64,000 nt of DNA from Fusibacter paucivorans (GTDB taxonomy: Bacteria; Bacillota; Clostridia; Peptostreptococcales; Acidaminobacteraceae), in the NCBI RefSeq assembly GCF_018390735.1, contig NZ_JAHBCL010000007.1, positions 83,424 through 147,423 on the forward strand, written 5' to 3'. Below are positions 24,019-33,497 of this stretch, piece after piece. Both the position numbers and the translations under genes were made by a program. Each line of letters opens with the position of its first letter. Positions within the stretch are counted from its first letter, which is position 1. The notes under the pieces were generated by a model that worked only from the letters and a program-made list of their open reading frames with translations, did not search any database and was not told where the DNA came from.

Positions 24019-24978
24019 GTGTTGATAAAAGATTTTAAAGTGGGAGAAGAAGTGACGACCTTTTTCCTGATTAAAGCGAAAAATGTGAAAACCTCTAGTG
24101 CAAACAAGCCGTATATCGATTTTACATTTCAAGACGTCACAGGTGACATCAATGCGAAGCTATGGGATGTCAAAGGCGATATTGAACATATTTACAACCC
24201 GGGTGAACTGGTAAAAGTCATGGGGACTGTTACCCAATGGCAATCGACGTTGCAGCTGAAGATTATTAAAATCCGCAATGTAGAACCTGAAGATAAAGTA
24301 GACTATGGTCAATTTATTCCAGTTGCGCCAATTGATCCGGAAACGATGTTTAATGAAATTTTATTTTATATCAACAAAATGACGCATAAAGATTTTAAAA
24401 AGCTGACATTGGCACTTTTGGAAGAATCCAAGAGCAGATTGATGTACTATCCGGCGGCAAAGTCCAATCATCATGCGATTAAGAGCGGTTTGCTCTATCA
24501 CATTATTCGCATGCTTCGAACAGGTGATGCACTGTGCGATATTTATCATAACTGCAATCGCGATTTAGTTTTGGCAGGCATCATTCTTCACGATATCGAA
24601 AAGCTGAATGAAATGGATGCCAATGAGCTTGGCATTGTTGGAGAATACACGAAAGAAGGTCAGCTCTTAGGCCATATTATCATGGGCATTAAGAAAATTG
24701 AAAAGACGGCAGAAGCCCTTAAAATAGACCCTGAAGTTTCACTTTTGCTTCAGCATATGATTCTTGCGCACCATTATGAGCCGGAATTTGGCAGTCCAAA
24801 GAAACCATTGATTCCAGAAGGTGAATTGCTGCATTACATCGATATGATCGATGCACGCATGTACGATATGAACAAAGCGCTGAAAGATTTGGAAGCTGAG
24901 CAGTTTACCGATCCAATCTTTGTCCTCGACAGAAGACGGCTCTATCGGTCGAAGTTTGCTGTAACGGATGAAAATTAG
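24019..24978 (+). CDS. yhaM: 3'-5' exoribonuclease YhaM
   Basis: 319 residues from a GTG start with AAAGGAG 7 nt upstream; a TTG one codon later is possible. An N-terminal OB-fold (residues 8-90, TFFLIKAKNVKTSSANKPYI and INAKLWDVKG) is followed by an HD domain (about 150-290: SNHHAIKSGLLYHIIRM, then LAGIILHDIEKL). YhaM degrades RNA and single-stranded DNA from the 3' end with metal ions. The length matches the Bacillus enzyme. Confidence 0.9.
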   Translation: MLIKDFKVGEEVTTFFLIKAKNVKTSSANKPYIDFTFQDVTGDINAKLWDVKGDIEHIYNPGELVKVMGTVTQWQSTLQLKIIKIRNVEPEDKVDYGQFIPVAPIDPETMFNEILFYINKMTHKDFKKLTLALLEESKSRLMYYPAAKSNHHAIKSGLLYHIIRMLRTGDALCDIYHNCNRDLVLAGIILHDIEKLNEMDANELGIVGEYTKEGQLLGHIIMGIKKIEKTAEALKIDPEVSLLLQHMILAHHYEPEFGSPKKPLIPEGELLHYIDMIDARMYDMNKALKDLEAEQFTDPIFVLDRRRLYRSKFAVTDEN

Positions 24979-25000
24979 ACGAGACTAAAAAGCAAAAACG

Positions 25001-25038
25001 CAACCCCCTCATTCGTAGTTGTATGGATGAGGGGGTTG
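25001..25038 (-). terminator. Stem-loop/terminator between yhaM and the SEC-C gene
   Basis: Perfect 12-bp stem, CAACCCCCTCAT with ATGAGGGGGTTG, 14-nt loop. On the minus strand it is followed by a T-rich stretch, so it mainly serves the SEC-C gene; on the plus strand the tail is weak. Confidence 0.65.
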
Positions 25039-25053
25039 TCTTAAATAGAATAT

Positions 25054-25132
25054 CGGCTAATTTCTTAATTAGCCGTGAACGGTTGAGAGGTGACAATGAA
25101 AAGCGGCAAGGATCATACTAAGATCTTTGCCG
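25054..25132. repeat. Two further stem-loops in the yhaM/SEC-C intergenic region
   Basis: CGGCTAATT / AATTAGCCG (25054-25075, 4-nt loop) and CGGCAAGGATC / GATCTTTGCCG (25104-25132, 7-nt loop, one G-T pair). With the stem at 25001 they make three consecutive hairpins in about 130 bp between convergent genes. Confidence 0.6.
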
Positions 25133-25227
25133 TTTGAATGTTATTTGAATATAAGCGAAAAACCGAAAATCGCACTTTTGTATTGTTATAGAAAATGACT
25201 TTTTAGACGTTAATAACAGCTGTGTGA

Positions 25228-25728
25228 TTAGTAGATTCCCTTGTCAATGCAGCATTTTTTAAACTTCTTGCCGCTGCCGCACGGGCATGGATCATTTCTA
25301 CCGATCTTGTTTTCAATAACAACGGTTACGGAACGGTTATAATCCTTTTTAATCTCTGCTTGACGCTCTTTGGTGAGAATGTCATCCCATGCCGAAATAG
25401 AGTAGAGCCATTCTGCTTTTGCTTTATGCATGTTAAAATAGAGTTTTTCGAAATCGATCGTAGCATCAAATGCCGTCTCTTCCGTAAAACTGTCTAAATC
25501 GAGCGCTTCGGTTAAGCTCGTGTTGATTCCGTCGAGAAAACCGACGGCAAGTGTAGGCGAAAGGTCGTGCTTTTCGCCAAAAGCAGCAACGGTATCGTTC
25601 AATTGTGTTGTTTTTTCAGTGAGTATAGCTTCGTAAATGTCTTTTTCCTGCGCCAAATATTGATTCCAAAATTCATCTGACGCACCATTGCCTTCCAAAA
25701 GGGCCGTCCAATCTTTAAATAGTGACAT
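25228..25728 (-). CDS. SEC-C zinc-motif protein
   Basis: 166 residues from the ATG at 25728 (AAAGGAG upstream). The C-terminus carries the SEC-C zinc-binding motif as found in Sec[17 protein letters not shown]. The preceding 130 residues are acidic and helical with no domain I recognise. SEC-C proteins are often linked to protein export or unfolded-protein contacts; the role here is unknown. Confidence 0.8.
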   Translation of the reverse strand: MSLFKDWTALLEGNGASDEFWNQYLAQEKDIYEAILTEKTTQLNDTVAAFGEKHDLSPTLAVGFLDGINTSLTEALDLDSFTEETAFDATIDFEKLYFNMHKAKAEWLYSISAWDDILTKERQAEIKKDYNRSVTVVIENKIGRNDPCPCGSGKKFKKCCIDKGIY

Positions 25729-25964
25729 CGAAATGTCTCCTTTCATAATTTTCCAGTGTTAAGTCTATCATACTCGCTAAACGGTTTCAACTGGAAACTT
25801 TTTTTGTTATAATCAAGATTGAGATGGCATACGGTATTAGAACTGAGTCATTAGCGCATAACGAAGCGCATGGCCTTTTAAATCTGCCGCTGGTACGACA
25901 GAGGCGAAAGGGTCTTGAAACGTGCAATTGCAAAATACGCCGCGGAAGAAAAAGGAGAACGAGT

Positions 25965-27470
25965 ATGTGCAAAGACATCAATGCGACAAAAGAAAAGTTC
26001 CACCATTATATTAAACAATTACAAGGTTTGGATTATACATCGAACATCGTCTTTTGGGATGCTTCAACAGGTGCGCCGAAGAGTGGCGTAGAAGCGCGAA
26101 GCAATGCCATTGGCGTCATCAGCAGCTTTTATCATCGCATAATGACGGATTCTGAATTTAATGCATGTATTGATGCGCTCGCAGCGGTGCCTGACGAATG
26201 TGACGAGATAACAAATGCGCTCATCAGACATTATCAGAGAGAACACAATCGCGTGTCAAAAATTCCAGCTGATGAATACGAAGCTTTTCAGGCACATATT
26301 ACAAAATCTGCCGCAGCATGGGAAGATGCCAAGGAAGCAGAGGCATATGATCAATTTGAGCCCTATTTAGAAAAATCCGTTGAGATGATGAAAAAGTTTG
26401 CCGAGTATCGCGGCTATTCAGGTCATCCATATAATTTGTTTATTGATGATTATGAACCGGGGATGACTGTCGATCAATTGGATGTTTTTTTCGAAACACT
26501 TAAAGCGCGTCTCGTCCCGCTATTGAAAAAGATTATTGCCTTGCCTAAGCCGAACACTGAATTTGTGACCGCATCATATCCAGTTGCAAAACAACAGCAT
26601 CTTAGCGAGACTCTATTGGATCTCATTGGCTTTAAGCGTGATCACGGCCTGTTTAAAGAAAGCATACACCCTTTTACCATGGGCGTGGATATTGAAGATG
26701 TGCGGCTGACAACGCATTTTTATGAAAATGATCTATTGTCGGCGATGCTTAGTACTGTACACGAAGGCGGTCATGGTATTTATGAGCAAAATGTCGACAA
26801 GCGTTTGCGCGGTACGCCAATTGCAACCGGTGCATCCAATGCCCTTCATGAATCGCAGTCTAGGATTTACGAAAACAATTTTTTCCGAAACAAGGCTTTT
26901 ATTCATCACTTATATCCGATCTTAAAAGAGACTTTTGCAGAACAGTTTAAAACAGTTAGCGAAATGGATCTTTATCGTGCTGTCAATATCGTTCAACCAT
27001 CGCTCATTAGAACAGAAGCAGATGAATTAACGTATTCACTGCACATTCTACTGCGATATGAGCTCGAATTAGCGCTTATCAGTGGGACGTTAAGTGTAGC
27101 GGACCTTCCAAAAGCATGGTATGATAAAATGGAACAATATTTAGGCGTGGTGCCATCCAACGATGGCGAAGGCGTTCTTCAGGATGTACACTGGGCGGAA
27201 GCGCTGTTTGGATATTTTCCAACCTATGCACTCGGCAGTGCGTATGCCGCACAGCTTTACCATTACATGTCGAAAGATTTAGCGATTGAAACACTGCTTG
27301 CAGAAGGCGATTTTGAGCCGATTACAAAATGGCTCAACGATAAGGTTCATCAATATGGCGCATTGTACGATCCAACCGTTTTAATTGAGAAGATTACAGG
27401 TGAACCGCTAAATGCCGATTATTATTGTGATTATCTCGAAAAGAAATATACAGCATTATATCAACTGTAA
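25965..27470 (+). CDS. M32 carboxypeptidase (thermostable carboxypeptidase 1 family)
   Basis: 501 residues from the ATG at 25965, with AAAGGAG 8 nt upstream; the longer frame from 25824 is basic, unlike the family, and lacks a ribosome site. Zinc metallocarboxypeptidase: HEGGH at residues 266-270 is the HEXXH site and HESQSRIYEN carries the third ligand Glu. The DPTVLIEKITGEPLN C-terminus is family-typical. It removes C-terminal residues from peptides in the cytoplasm. The phosphofructokinase gene follows 28 bp later. Confidence 0.93.
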   Translation: MCKDINATKEKFHHYIKQLQGLDYTSNIVFWDASTGAPKSGVEARSNAIGVISSFYHRIMTDSEFNACIDALAAVPDECDEITNALIRHYQREHNRVSKIPADEYEAFQAHITKSAAAWEDAKEAEAYDQFEPYLEKSVEMMKKFAEYRGYSGHPYNLFIDDYEPGMTVDQLDVFFETLKARLVPLLKKIIALPKPNTEFVTASYPVAKQQHLSETLLDLIGFKRDHGLFKESIHPFTMGVDIEDVRLTTHFYENDLLSAMLSTVHEGGHGIYEQNVDKRLRGTPIATGASNALHESQSRIYENNFFRNKAFIHHLYPILKETFAEQFKTVSEMDLYRAVNIVQPSLIRTEADELTYSLHILLRYELELALISGTLSVADLPKAWYDKMEQYLGVVPSNDGEGVLQDVHWAEALFGYFPTYALGSAYAAQLYHYMSKDLAIETLLAEGDFEPITKWLNDKVHQYGALYDPTVLIEKITGEPLNADYYCDYLEKKYTALYQL

Positions 27471-27498
27471 TGAAGCATAATCGTGAGGAGGTTTATTA

Positions 27499-28722
27499 AT
27501 GAGCAACCATGGTCTTAGAGGGAATGTGCTCGTCGCACAGGGTGGTGGACCAACAGCCGTCATTAACCAATCTTTGGTGGGTGTCGTCCTTGAAGCAAAA
27601 AAATATCCGCAGGTCGACAGAATTTACGGTGCACTGCACGGCGTTGAAGGTATTGCCACAGAACAGTTTCTCGATTTGACAGGCGAAACGCGTTCGAATC
27701 TTGAAGCGGTGGCAAAAACGCCTGCATCCGCATTGCTGTCGACGCGTGTGAAACCGGACGCGGCTTATTGCCAGAAAATGTTTCAGGTGATGAAAGCGCA
27801 TGATATCCGTTTCTTCTTTTATATCGGCGGCAACGATTCGTCGGATACCGTTAGAATTATCAAAGAGGAAGCTAAAAAAGATGACTATGAGTTTCGGGCT
27901 ATTCATATACCAAAAACAGTAGACAACGACCTCGTCATGAGTGATCATACACCTGGTTACGGATCTGCGGCAAGATATGTCGCCTCTGCATTCTCCGGTG
28001 TCAACTTTGACAATAAGTCGCTGGGCGGCGTATACATTGGCGTTGTCATGGGGCGGCATGCCGGCTTTTTAACGGCGGCTTCCGTTCTCGGTAAAGTTTA
28101 TAATGATGATGGACCGCATTTGGTCTATTTGCCGGAACGCGCATTTACCATTGAGCACTTTATCAATGATGTCAAAGAAGCTTATGACAAATATGGCAGA
28201 TGTATTATCGCAGTGTCTGAGGGCATTCAGGATGAAGATGGTGTTCCGATTGTAACCAAGCTACAGGAGCATATTGAAAAAGATGCACATGGCAATGTTC
28301 AGCTCTCCGGTACAGGCGCGCTTGGCGACTTGTTGGTTGCAGAAGTAAAATTGAAACTTGGGATTAAACGCGTTCGCGCCGATACACTTGGATACATCCA
28401 GCGATCTTTCCTTGGCTGTACGTCGGATGTTGATCAGATGGAAGCACGTGAAGTTGGTGAAAAGGCCGTTCAATATGCACTTGATGATGGTCTTGACGGT
28501 TCAGTTTCCATTGTAAGAACGGGTGATTATGCTGTAGCATACCGTTTGCTTGAACTCGAACAGATAGCGGCAAAGACGAAGCATATGGATCCTTCTTATA
28601 TTAATGAAGCCGGTAACTATGTGACAGAAGCATTTTTTAAATATGCAAAACCGCTGATTGGTTCAGGCTTCCCGCATGGTGCGCGGCTCAGAGCACAGAT
28701 GGTCGAGAAATTAATTAAATAA
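27499..28722 (+). CDS. 6-phosphofructokinase (likely pyrophosphate-type)
   Basis: 407 residues, longer than the 320-residue bacterial ATP enzyme and typical of the PPi-linked branch. It phosphorylates fructose 6-phosphate at C1 in glycolysis. N-terminal AQGGGPTAVINQSL, nucleotide/PPi loop GGNDSSDT, catalytic PKTVDNDL and substrate-binding MGRHAGFL are visible. ATP enzymes have GGDGS at the loop; Asn-Asp here points to PPi use but does not prove it. GAGGAGG precedes the ATG. Confidence 0.88.
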   Translation: MSNHGLRGNVLVAQGGGPTAVINQSLVGVVLEAKKYPQVDRIYGALHGVEGIATEQFLDLTGETRSNLEAVAKTPASALLSTRVKPDAAYCQKMFQVMKAHDIRFFFYIGGNDSSDTVRIIKEEAKKDDYEFRAIHIPKTVDNDLVMSDHTPGYGSAARYVASAFSGVNFDNKSLGGVYIGVVMGRHAGFLTAASVLGKVYNDDGPHLVYLPERAFTIEHFINDVKEAYDKYGRCIIAVSEGIQDEDGVPIVTKLQEHIEKDAHGNVQLSGTGALGDLLVAEVKLKLGIKRVRADTLGYIQRSFLGCTSDVDQMEAREVGEKAVQYALDDGLDGSVSIVRTGDYAVAYRLLELEQIAAKTKHMDPSYINEAGNYVTEAFFKYAKPLIGSGFPHGARLRAQMVEKLIK

Positions 28723-28735
28723 TAGTTTAAAACAC

Positions 28736-28767
28736 AAAGCGTTTTGCATGGATGTGCAAAACGCTTT
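28736..28767 (+). terminator. Terminator after phosphofructokinase
   Basis: Perfect 13-bp stem AAAGCGTTTTGCA / TGCAAAACGCTTT with a 6-nt loop; only a short T tail. Confidence 0.75.
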
Positions 28768-28840
28768 CGTATAAAATGACCATCGTGAAAGATGGCATTA
28801 ATGAGGTTTGACGGATTTTTGAAGAACAGGAGTATGGATC

Positions 28841-29797
28841 ATGAAAATTGTATTGCTGGACGGTTATACGATTAATCCCGGCGATATTGGCTGGGGTCCG
28901 CTGGAAGCACTGGGGGATATCGAAATATACGATCGCTGTGAGCAGGATCAGATCGTGGAACGGGCTAAAGATGCAGAAATTGTGTTGGTAAATAAATTGA
29001 CTTTTGACGATGCTGTTATGGCGTCGCTGCCCAAATTAAAGTACATTGGCGTCACTGCTACCGGCTACAACATTGTAGATGTTGAGAGCGCGAGAAAGCG
29101 TGGCATTACAGTGACCAATATTCCGGCTTATGGGACGGACGCCGTTGCCCAGCATACCATGGCACTTATGCTTGAAATCGCCTGTCGTGTGGGGCAGCAT
29201 GCGCAATTGGTCAAGGAAGGCGCGTGGGCAGCACAGCCTGATTTTAGTTTTTGGGAGCACCCGCTTATTGAATTGTCCGGCAAGACGCTGGGCTTAATTG
29301 GAACGGGGCGGATTGGCATGACGGTGGCCAAGATGGCAGCTGCTTTTGGCATGCAAGTCATTGCCTATAATCGCACGCATTACCCTGAACACGAACATGC
29401 GCAATTTAAATATACGTCGCTGGAAACCGTTTTGACGACTTCGGACGTCATCAGCTTGCATTGTCCGCTTACACCTGAAACGGAACAGATCATCAACGCA
29501 GAACACTTGGCAATGATGAAAGAAAGCGCCATTTTTATCAACACGGCACGCGGTGGACTAATGGATGAAACGGCACTGTATGAAGCGCTTAAGCAGAAGA
29601 CGATCTTTGCAGCAGGCCTTGATGTTTTGACACTGGAACCGCCGGAGGCAGACCACCCACTTTACCATTTGGACAATTGCTTTATAACGCCGCATATCGC
29701 TTGGGCGCCAAAAGAAGCGCGGTTGAGACTAATGACAATTGCCGCAGACAATATTCGCGCTTTTATGAAGGGTGAACGCTTAAATATCGTTTCATAA
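28841..29797 (+). CDS. D-2-hydroxyacid dehydrogenase (glycerate dehydrogenase-like)
   Basis: 318 residues. NAD(P)-dependent D-2-hydroxyacid dehydrogenase family. The Rossmann motif is LIGTGRIGMTVAKMA, followed by INTARGGLMDE with the substrate Arg, LDVLTLEPPEADHPL with the catalytic Glu, and ITPHIAWA with the catalytic His. Closest by overall feel to glycerate/hydroxypyruvate reductases; the substrate is not proven. AGGAG precedes the ATG. It is bounded by terminators on both sides, so it is a single-gene unit. Confidence 0.88.
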   Translation: MKIVLLDGYTINPGDIGWGPLEALGDIEIYDRCEQDQIVERAKDAEIVLVNKLTFDDAVMASLPKLKYIGVTATGYNIVDVESARKRGITVTNIPAYGTDAVAQHTMALMLEIACRVGQHAQLVKEGAWAAQPDFSFWEHPLIELSGKTLGLIGTGRIGMTVAKMAAAFGMQVIAYNRTHYPEHEHAQFKYTSLETVLTTSDVISLHCPLTPETEQIINAEHLAMMKESAIFINTARGGLMDETALYEALKQKTIFAAGLDVLTLEPPEADHPLYHLDNCFITPHIAWAPKEARLRLMTIAADNIRAFMKGERLNIVS

Positions 29798-29886
29798 AGC
29801 GTTATGTAAAAAACAGTAAGGATTAAATGTTTAATTTCGACGAACAGCCATCTATGATACAAATGTCTATGAACTTAAAAATAAAA

Positions 29887-29923
29887 TCGCACTTTGTCCG
29901 ACTGATAAACGGATAAAGTGCGA
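29887..29923. terminator. Bidirectional terminator
   Basis: TCGCACTTTGTCCG pairs with CGGATAAAGTGCGA (one G-T pair), flanked by A/T runs, between the convergent dehydrogenase and response-regulator genes. Confidence 0.75.
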
Positions 29924-29976
29924 TTATCAATTTAATCTTGTATGACGATGCTGCAACAGGGATAATGAAATGCCAT

Positions 29977-30669
29977 TCAGACAATTTTATACCCCACCCC
30001 CCAGACTGTTTCAATAAGTTGCGCGTGTTCAGAAGCAGTTTCAATTTTTTCGCGAATGCGCTTGACATGTACCGTTACGGTAAAAGCATCACCGAGGCTG
30101 TCGTATTTCCAGACGCGTTCATATATTTCTTCTTTTGAAAAAACGCGTCCTCTATTTTTAGCCAGAAGGAGTATGATATCAAATTCTTTTGGCGTTAAGT
30201 CCAATTGTATGCCGTCAACTGTAAAGGTCTTTGTGACTTCGTTAATGCTCATATTGCGAATCATAATATTCGCATCGTCAAAGGCATTTGCAGGGGATGA
30301 CTTCATTTTTTTATAGCGTCTGAGCTGTGCTTTCACGCGGGCAATTAGCTCATTGGTACTAAAGGGCTTTGTCATATAATCATCGGCGCCAACACCTAGG
30401 CCCAGTACGATGTCCATATCCTGATCTTTGGCAGAGACGATGATAATGGGGATGTCTTTAAGCGATTGAATACGCTTGCAAATTTCAATGCCGTTTCCCT
30501 TTGGCAGCATTAAGTCCAAAATGACGAGATTAACATCGTCAAGCAAAGGGATGATTTTAGAAATGTCGCCTGTTTCTTCGATAGTGACGGCGTAGCCATT
30601 AATTTCAAGATAGTCCTTTTGAAGTCTGGCGATGCTTTTATCGTCTTCAATGACGAGAATTTTTTCCAT
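29977..30669 (-). CDS. OmpR-family response regulator
   Basis: 230 residues from the ATG at 30669 (TTGGAG 7 nt upstream). The receiver domain has acidic pocket EDD (8-10), phospho-acceptor Asp52 in LVILDLMLP, Thr/Ser in IIVSAKD and Lys in YMTKPFS. A C-terminal winged helix follows (LDLTPKEFDIILLLAKNRGRVFSKEEI, then VTVHVKRIREKIE). It is downstream of its kinase gene by 80 bp. Targets are unknown. Confidence 0.93.
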   Translation of the reverse strand: MEKILVIEDDKSIARLQKDYLEINGYAVTIEETGDISKIIPLLDDVNLVILDLMLPKGNGIEICKRIQSLKDIPIIIVSAKDQDMDIVLGLGVGADDYMTKPFSTNELIARVKAQLRRYKKMKSSPANAFDDANIMIRNMSINEVTKTFTVDGIQLDLTPKEFDIILLLAKNRGRVFSKEEIYERVWKYDSLGDAFTVTVHVKRIREKIETASEHAQLIETVWGVGYKIV

Positions 30670-30749
30670 TTTTATCTCCAATTTTATAAATGAGGCAATT
30701 GCCTGAAAAGGTTGAACGGCGAATAGCAAGATGACCCTGCGACAATGGT

Positions 30750-32198
30750 TTAATAAGGCTGTACTTTGTCTGATTTATAAGCCTTGATGCGAATAGACAG
30801 CGTGAGTCCCTTTGATTTATTGCTGTAAGCAGTCATGCGACCACCGTGTAGCTCGATAATCTCACGGCAGATACTGAGACCTATTCCGCTGCCTTTGATA
30901 TTGAGATTACGTGATTTATCTGAGCGATAGAATCGATCAAAAATCCTGTCGATCGCATCTTCTGGGACGCCGATTCCGTTATCAGAGATGTTGATGAGAA
31001 CACCATCATCATCTCGGTTGGCCAAAATAACAATTTCTATAGGATCAGTGCCTCGGTATTTGATTGCATTTTCGATGATGTTAATAAAAACGCGCATGAG
31101 CTTTTCAGGATCTGCGTATATATAAGTGTCTTTGATGATGTAATGTAAGTATAGCACGCCGCCGGCTTTTTTTACATCGCGCTGGAGTTCGTCAACGCAG
31201 TCAAAGAGAAAGTTGCGAAGGTTAATGAGCTGCAGCTTTAGTTGAATGCCTTGCTGATCGTACTTTGCCATCTCAGAAAGGTCATTGACAAGGCTTTCGA
31301 GCATATCTGTTTTGGCGGCAATGGTATCGAGGTATTCCTGCTGCATTGCTTCCGTACGGGCTACGCCATCTCGCAGGCCTTGGACATAGCCGCGAATGGA
31401 GGTGATAGGTGTTCGCAGATCATGTGAAAAATTGGCGATCAATTCTTTTTTTTCTATTTCGAGAACCTGTTGTTTTTGTACAGAACGCTTGAGGGATTGC
31501 CGCATGCTTTCAATACTTTCAGCAAGCCCTTCAAAATCGTCATTTTCGTTGTATTCCAGTTCAGCATTGAGATTGCCCTTGCGAATTTCATTTGTCGTAT
31601 AGGTTAGGCGTCGAATACTGCGCTTGATGGGATTTGAAATCCACGAGAGGATAATGGAGAGAATGACAATGTTGAAAAGGGCGTAGAGAAGTAAGAATAC
31701 ACGCTCAAATACGCGATAGGCTATCTCCAGACGTCCGCTGTCAACGGTGAGTTTTAAATCAATAGGGCCATTGTTGAGCCGATCGAAGTGTAAATGCTTT
31801 AAGGAATATTGCTCGTTTGGCAATAAATTGATTTCCCGATTGTAAATCCATTCTTCAAAGACGTTGTTAAAAACGATTTTATCTGTATAAGTCGTTCGCG
31901 CCAACTGATTGTTTTCATAAACTTCAATGCGAATAAAAGCGCTGCTGAACTCATCGGCAACTACTGTCATAAAATCATCTGTCAGAAAATACTCAGGTGA
32001 ATTGATATATGGCTCAATAAAGTCTTCAAATTCATAAGAGAGTTCTGAAAAATTGTTAAAAATATCGTAATAGCTGTCAAAGAAGTCGATGAAGTCCAAG
32101 TTGTCACTGAGGACGTTGCTGGTGATCAGAATTGTTGAGATCGCCGGCAGGACGATTAACAGCATTAGCGATATGATGAATTTCGTTTTAATTTTCAT
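30750..32198 (-). CDS. Sensor histidine kinase
   Basis: 482 residues from the ATG at 32198 (GGAG 6 nt upstream). One helix near 5-25, an extracellular sensor of about 130 residues, a second helix near 160-185, HAMP linker, HisKA box FSHDLRTPITSIRGY (phospho-His), N box IIENAIKYRG, and G boxes ISDNGIGVPEDAI and GSGIGLSICREI. Autophosphorylates and passes phosphate to the regulator encoded next. Here the kinase gene comes first, the reverse of the common OmpR-type order. Confidence 0.92.
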   Translation of the reverse strand: MKIKTKFIISLMLLIVLPAISTILITSNVLSDNLDFIDFFDSYYDIFNNFSELSYEFEDFIEPYINSPEYFLTDDFMTVVADEFSSAFIRIEVYENNQLARTTYTDKIVFNNVFEEWIYNREINLLPNEQYSLKHLHFDRLNNGPIDLKLTVDSGRLEIAYRVFERVFLLLYALFNIVILSIILSWISNPIKRSIRRLTYTTNEIRKGNLNAELEYNENDDFEGLAESIESMRQSLKRSVQKQQVLEIEKKELIANFSHDLRTPITSIRGYVQGLRDGVARTEAMQQEYLDTIAAKTDMLESLVNDLSEMAKYDQQGIQLKLQLINLRNFLFDCVDELQRDVKKAGGVLYLHYIIKDTYIYADPEKLMRVFINIIENAIKYRGTDPIEIVILANRDDDGVLINISDNGIGVPEDAIDRIFDRFYRSDKSRNLNIKGSGIGLSICREIIELHGGRMTAYSNKSKGLTLSIRIKAYKSDKVQPY

Positions 32199-32361
32199 GG
32201 GCGCTCCAGTCATAAAACCATTGATAACTCTATTATATTATAACATCCTTGCTAATTTCTAAATGAAAAATAACAAATTTATAAACGATACAGGTATAAT
32301 AAGAGCAGACATAAAAATTGTTCTGAACCTATGATGCGATGTGAAAAGCATGAAGTCAAAT

Positions 32362-32404
32362 CAAACGATGTGAACAATGGTGAAAATCATAGGCGCATCG
32401 TTTG
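32362..32404 (+). repeat. Inverted repeat upstream of the hydrolase gene
   Basis: CAAACGATG and CATCGTTTG form a perfect 9-bp stem with a 25-nt loop; an overlapping pair CCTATGAT/ATCATAGG (about 32330 and 32386) could compete. It ends about 20 bp before the ribosome site of the next gene. Confidence 0.5.
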
Positions 32405-32436
32405 GTCAAAGAATAGATTGAGATAAGGAGATGCAA

Positions 32437-33330
32437 ATGCACTTGGAGATCGCCACTTTAAAAGATAATTTTTATGCAAATGTTCAAGACGTGGACTTTG
32501 CTCCCTATGCTGATTTTTGTAAGGCCAATCCAAAGCGAGTATCAACAGATGGCATTCCCTATTACACAATGGGGGAAGGCCCGGTTTTACTTTGTTTGCC
32601 TGGGTCGACGGGAAAAGCGCTGACGTTTTATCCATATTTTGAACAATTGACACAATACTACCAGGTTATCGCGATAGATTATCCGGTGGCAACCGGCATT
32701 GAAGATTTAACTCTGAAACTAATGCAATTTATTCGAAGCGAGCAAATTGATCGGTTTTATATCTTTGCCAATTCATTTGGAACGGTTGCGGCACAGGCGC
32801 TAGCGTCTAAAATGCCGGAACAGGTTGCGGGAATCGTATTGACGCACGCAGTGACAAAAACGAAAGATGTTCCAGCAAAGACCAGTCGACGCAATCAAAA
32901 ATCGCTGAAGAGTTTTATCAAATCCATTCGCTTTTTAAATTTCGCGCGATTCCAGAAAAAGTTTTCAAAACAACTGCAAAAGAATTTCACGCTTTTTCAG
33001 AATGATACCTCAAAACGCCTTTTCTGGGAAGGTATTTTTATAGAGATGCTGTACGATACATCAAAACAGGAAATGATGTCCAACTACGGCTTTATGCAGG
33101 ATTTCTGGGATCGTTATGTCTTTGAAGAAGAACATTTTTCAGAGATGAAAGCCAAAGTAACACTGGTAGAATCGCATCGTGATCACGAACAGAACCTGCC
33201 GGAGAAAACAGCACTTAGAGCGTTATTCAAAGATGCTGACTACATTGTAATGCCTGGTGATTCGCAATTGTCTCTGGTTAAAAATCAAGCAGCAATTCTT
33301 AAAGCGGTTGTCGAAATGCTCGAGAGCTGA
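32437..33330 (+). CDS. Alpha/beta hydrolase-fold protein
   Basis: 297 residues from the second ATG (32437), which is 6 nt after AAGGAG; the first ATG touches the ribosome site. LLCLPGSTGKALTF is the oxyanion-hole region, VIAIDYPVATGIEDL the next strand, and FANSFGTVAAQAL the nucleophile elbow with Ser in A-N-S-F-G rather than G-x-S-x-G. The likely acid and His lie in VESHRDHEQN and the C-terminal MPGDSQLSL, where the usual catalytic His is not obvious. Substrate unknown; it may be catalytically altered. Confidence 0.72.
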   Translation: MHLEIATLKDNFYANVQDVDFAPYADFCKANPKRVSTDGIPYYTMGEGPVLLCLPGSTGKALTFYPYFEQLTQYYQVIAIDYPVATGIEDLTLKLMQFIRSEQIDRFYIFANSFGTVAAQALASKMPEQVAGIVLTHAVTKTKDVPAKTSRRNQKSLKSFIKSIRFLNFARFQKKFSKQLQKNFTLFQNDTSKRLFWEGIFIEMLYDTSKQEMMSNYGFMQDFWDRYVFEEEHFSEMKAKVTLVESHRDHEQNLPEKTALRALFKDADYIVMPGDSQLSLVKNQAAILKAVVEMLES

Positions 33331-33391
33331 TGATGTGGACTATATTAAAGATATCTTAAATTCGTATTATGATTCGTTTACATTCATTTTT

Positions 33392-33419
33392 TTGTCAAAA
33401 CCTTATGCTATCATAGAAT
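33392..33419 (+). promoter_or_regulatory. Candidate promoter of the MotA/OmpA-like pair
   Basis: TTGTCA (33392-33397), 16 bp, TAGAAT (33414-33419), about 80 bp before the first ATG. Confidence 0.5.
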
Positions 33420-33497
33420 TAGGCGCAAGGATAACTTGAGGATAAAATTGCCAAACATATCATAAATAATGCAGAAAAGCAAACAGAGGAGGTCACT

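Noticed and set aside
25824..25964. N-terminal extension of the M32 carboxypeptidase
   Set aside because: The added 47 residues are Arg-rich and unlike the family; the ATG at 25965 has a good ribosome site.
27496..28059. 187-codon minus-strand ORF inside phosphofructokinase
   Set aside because: Shadow of the real gene, with Cys/His/Arg-rich composition and no ribosome site.
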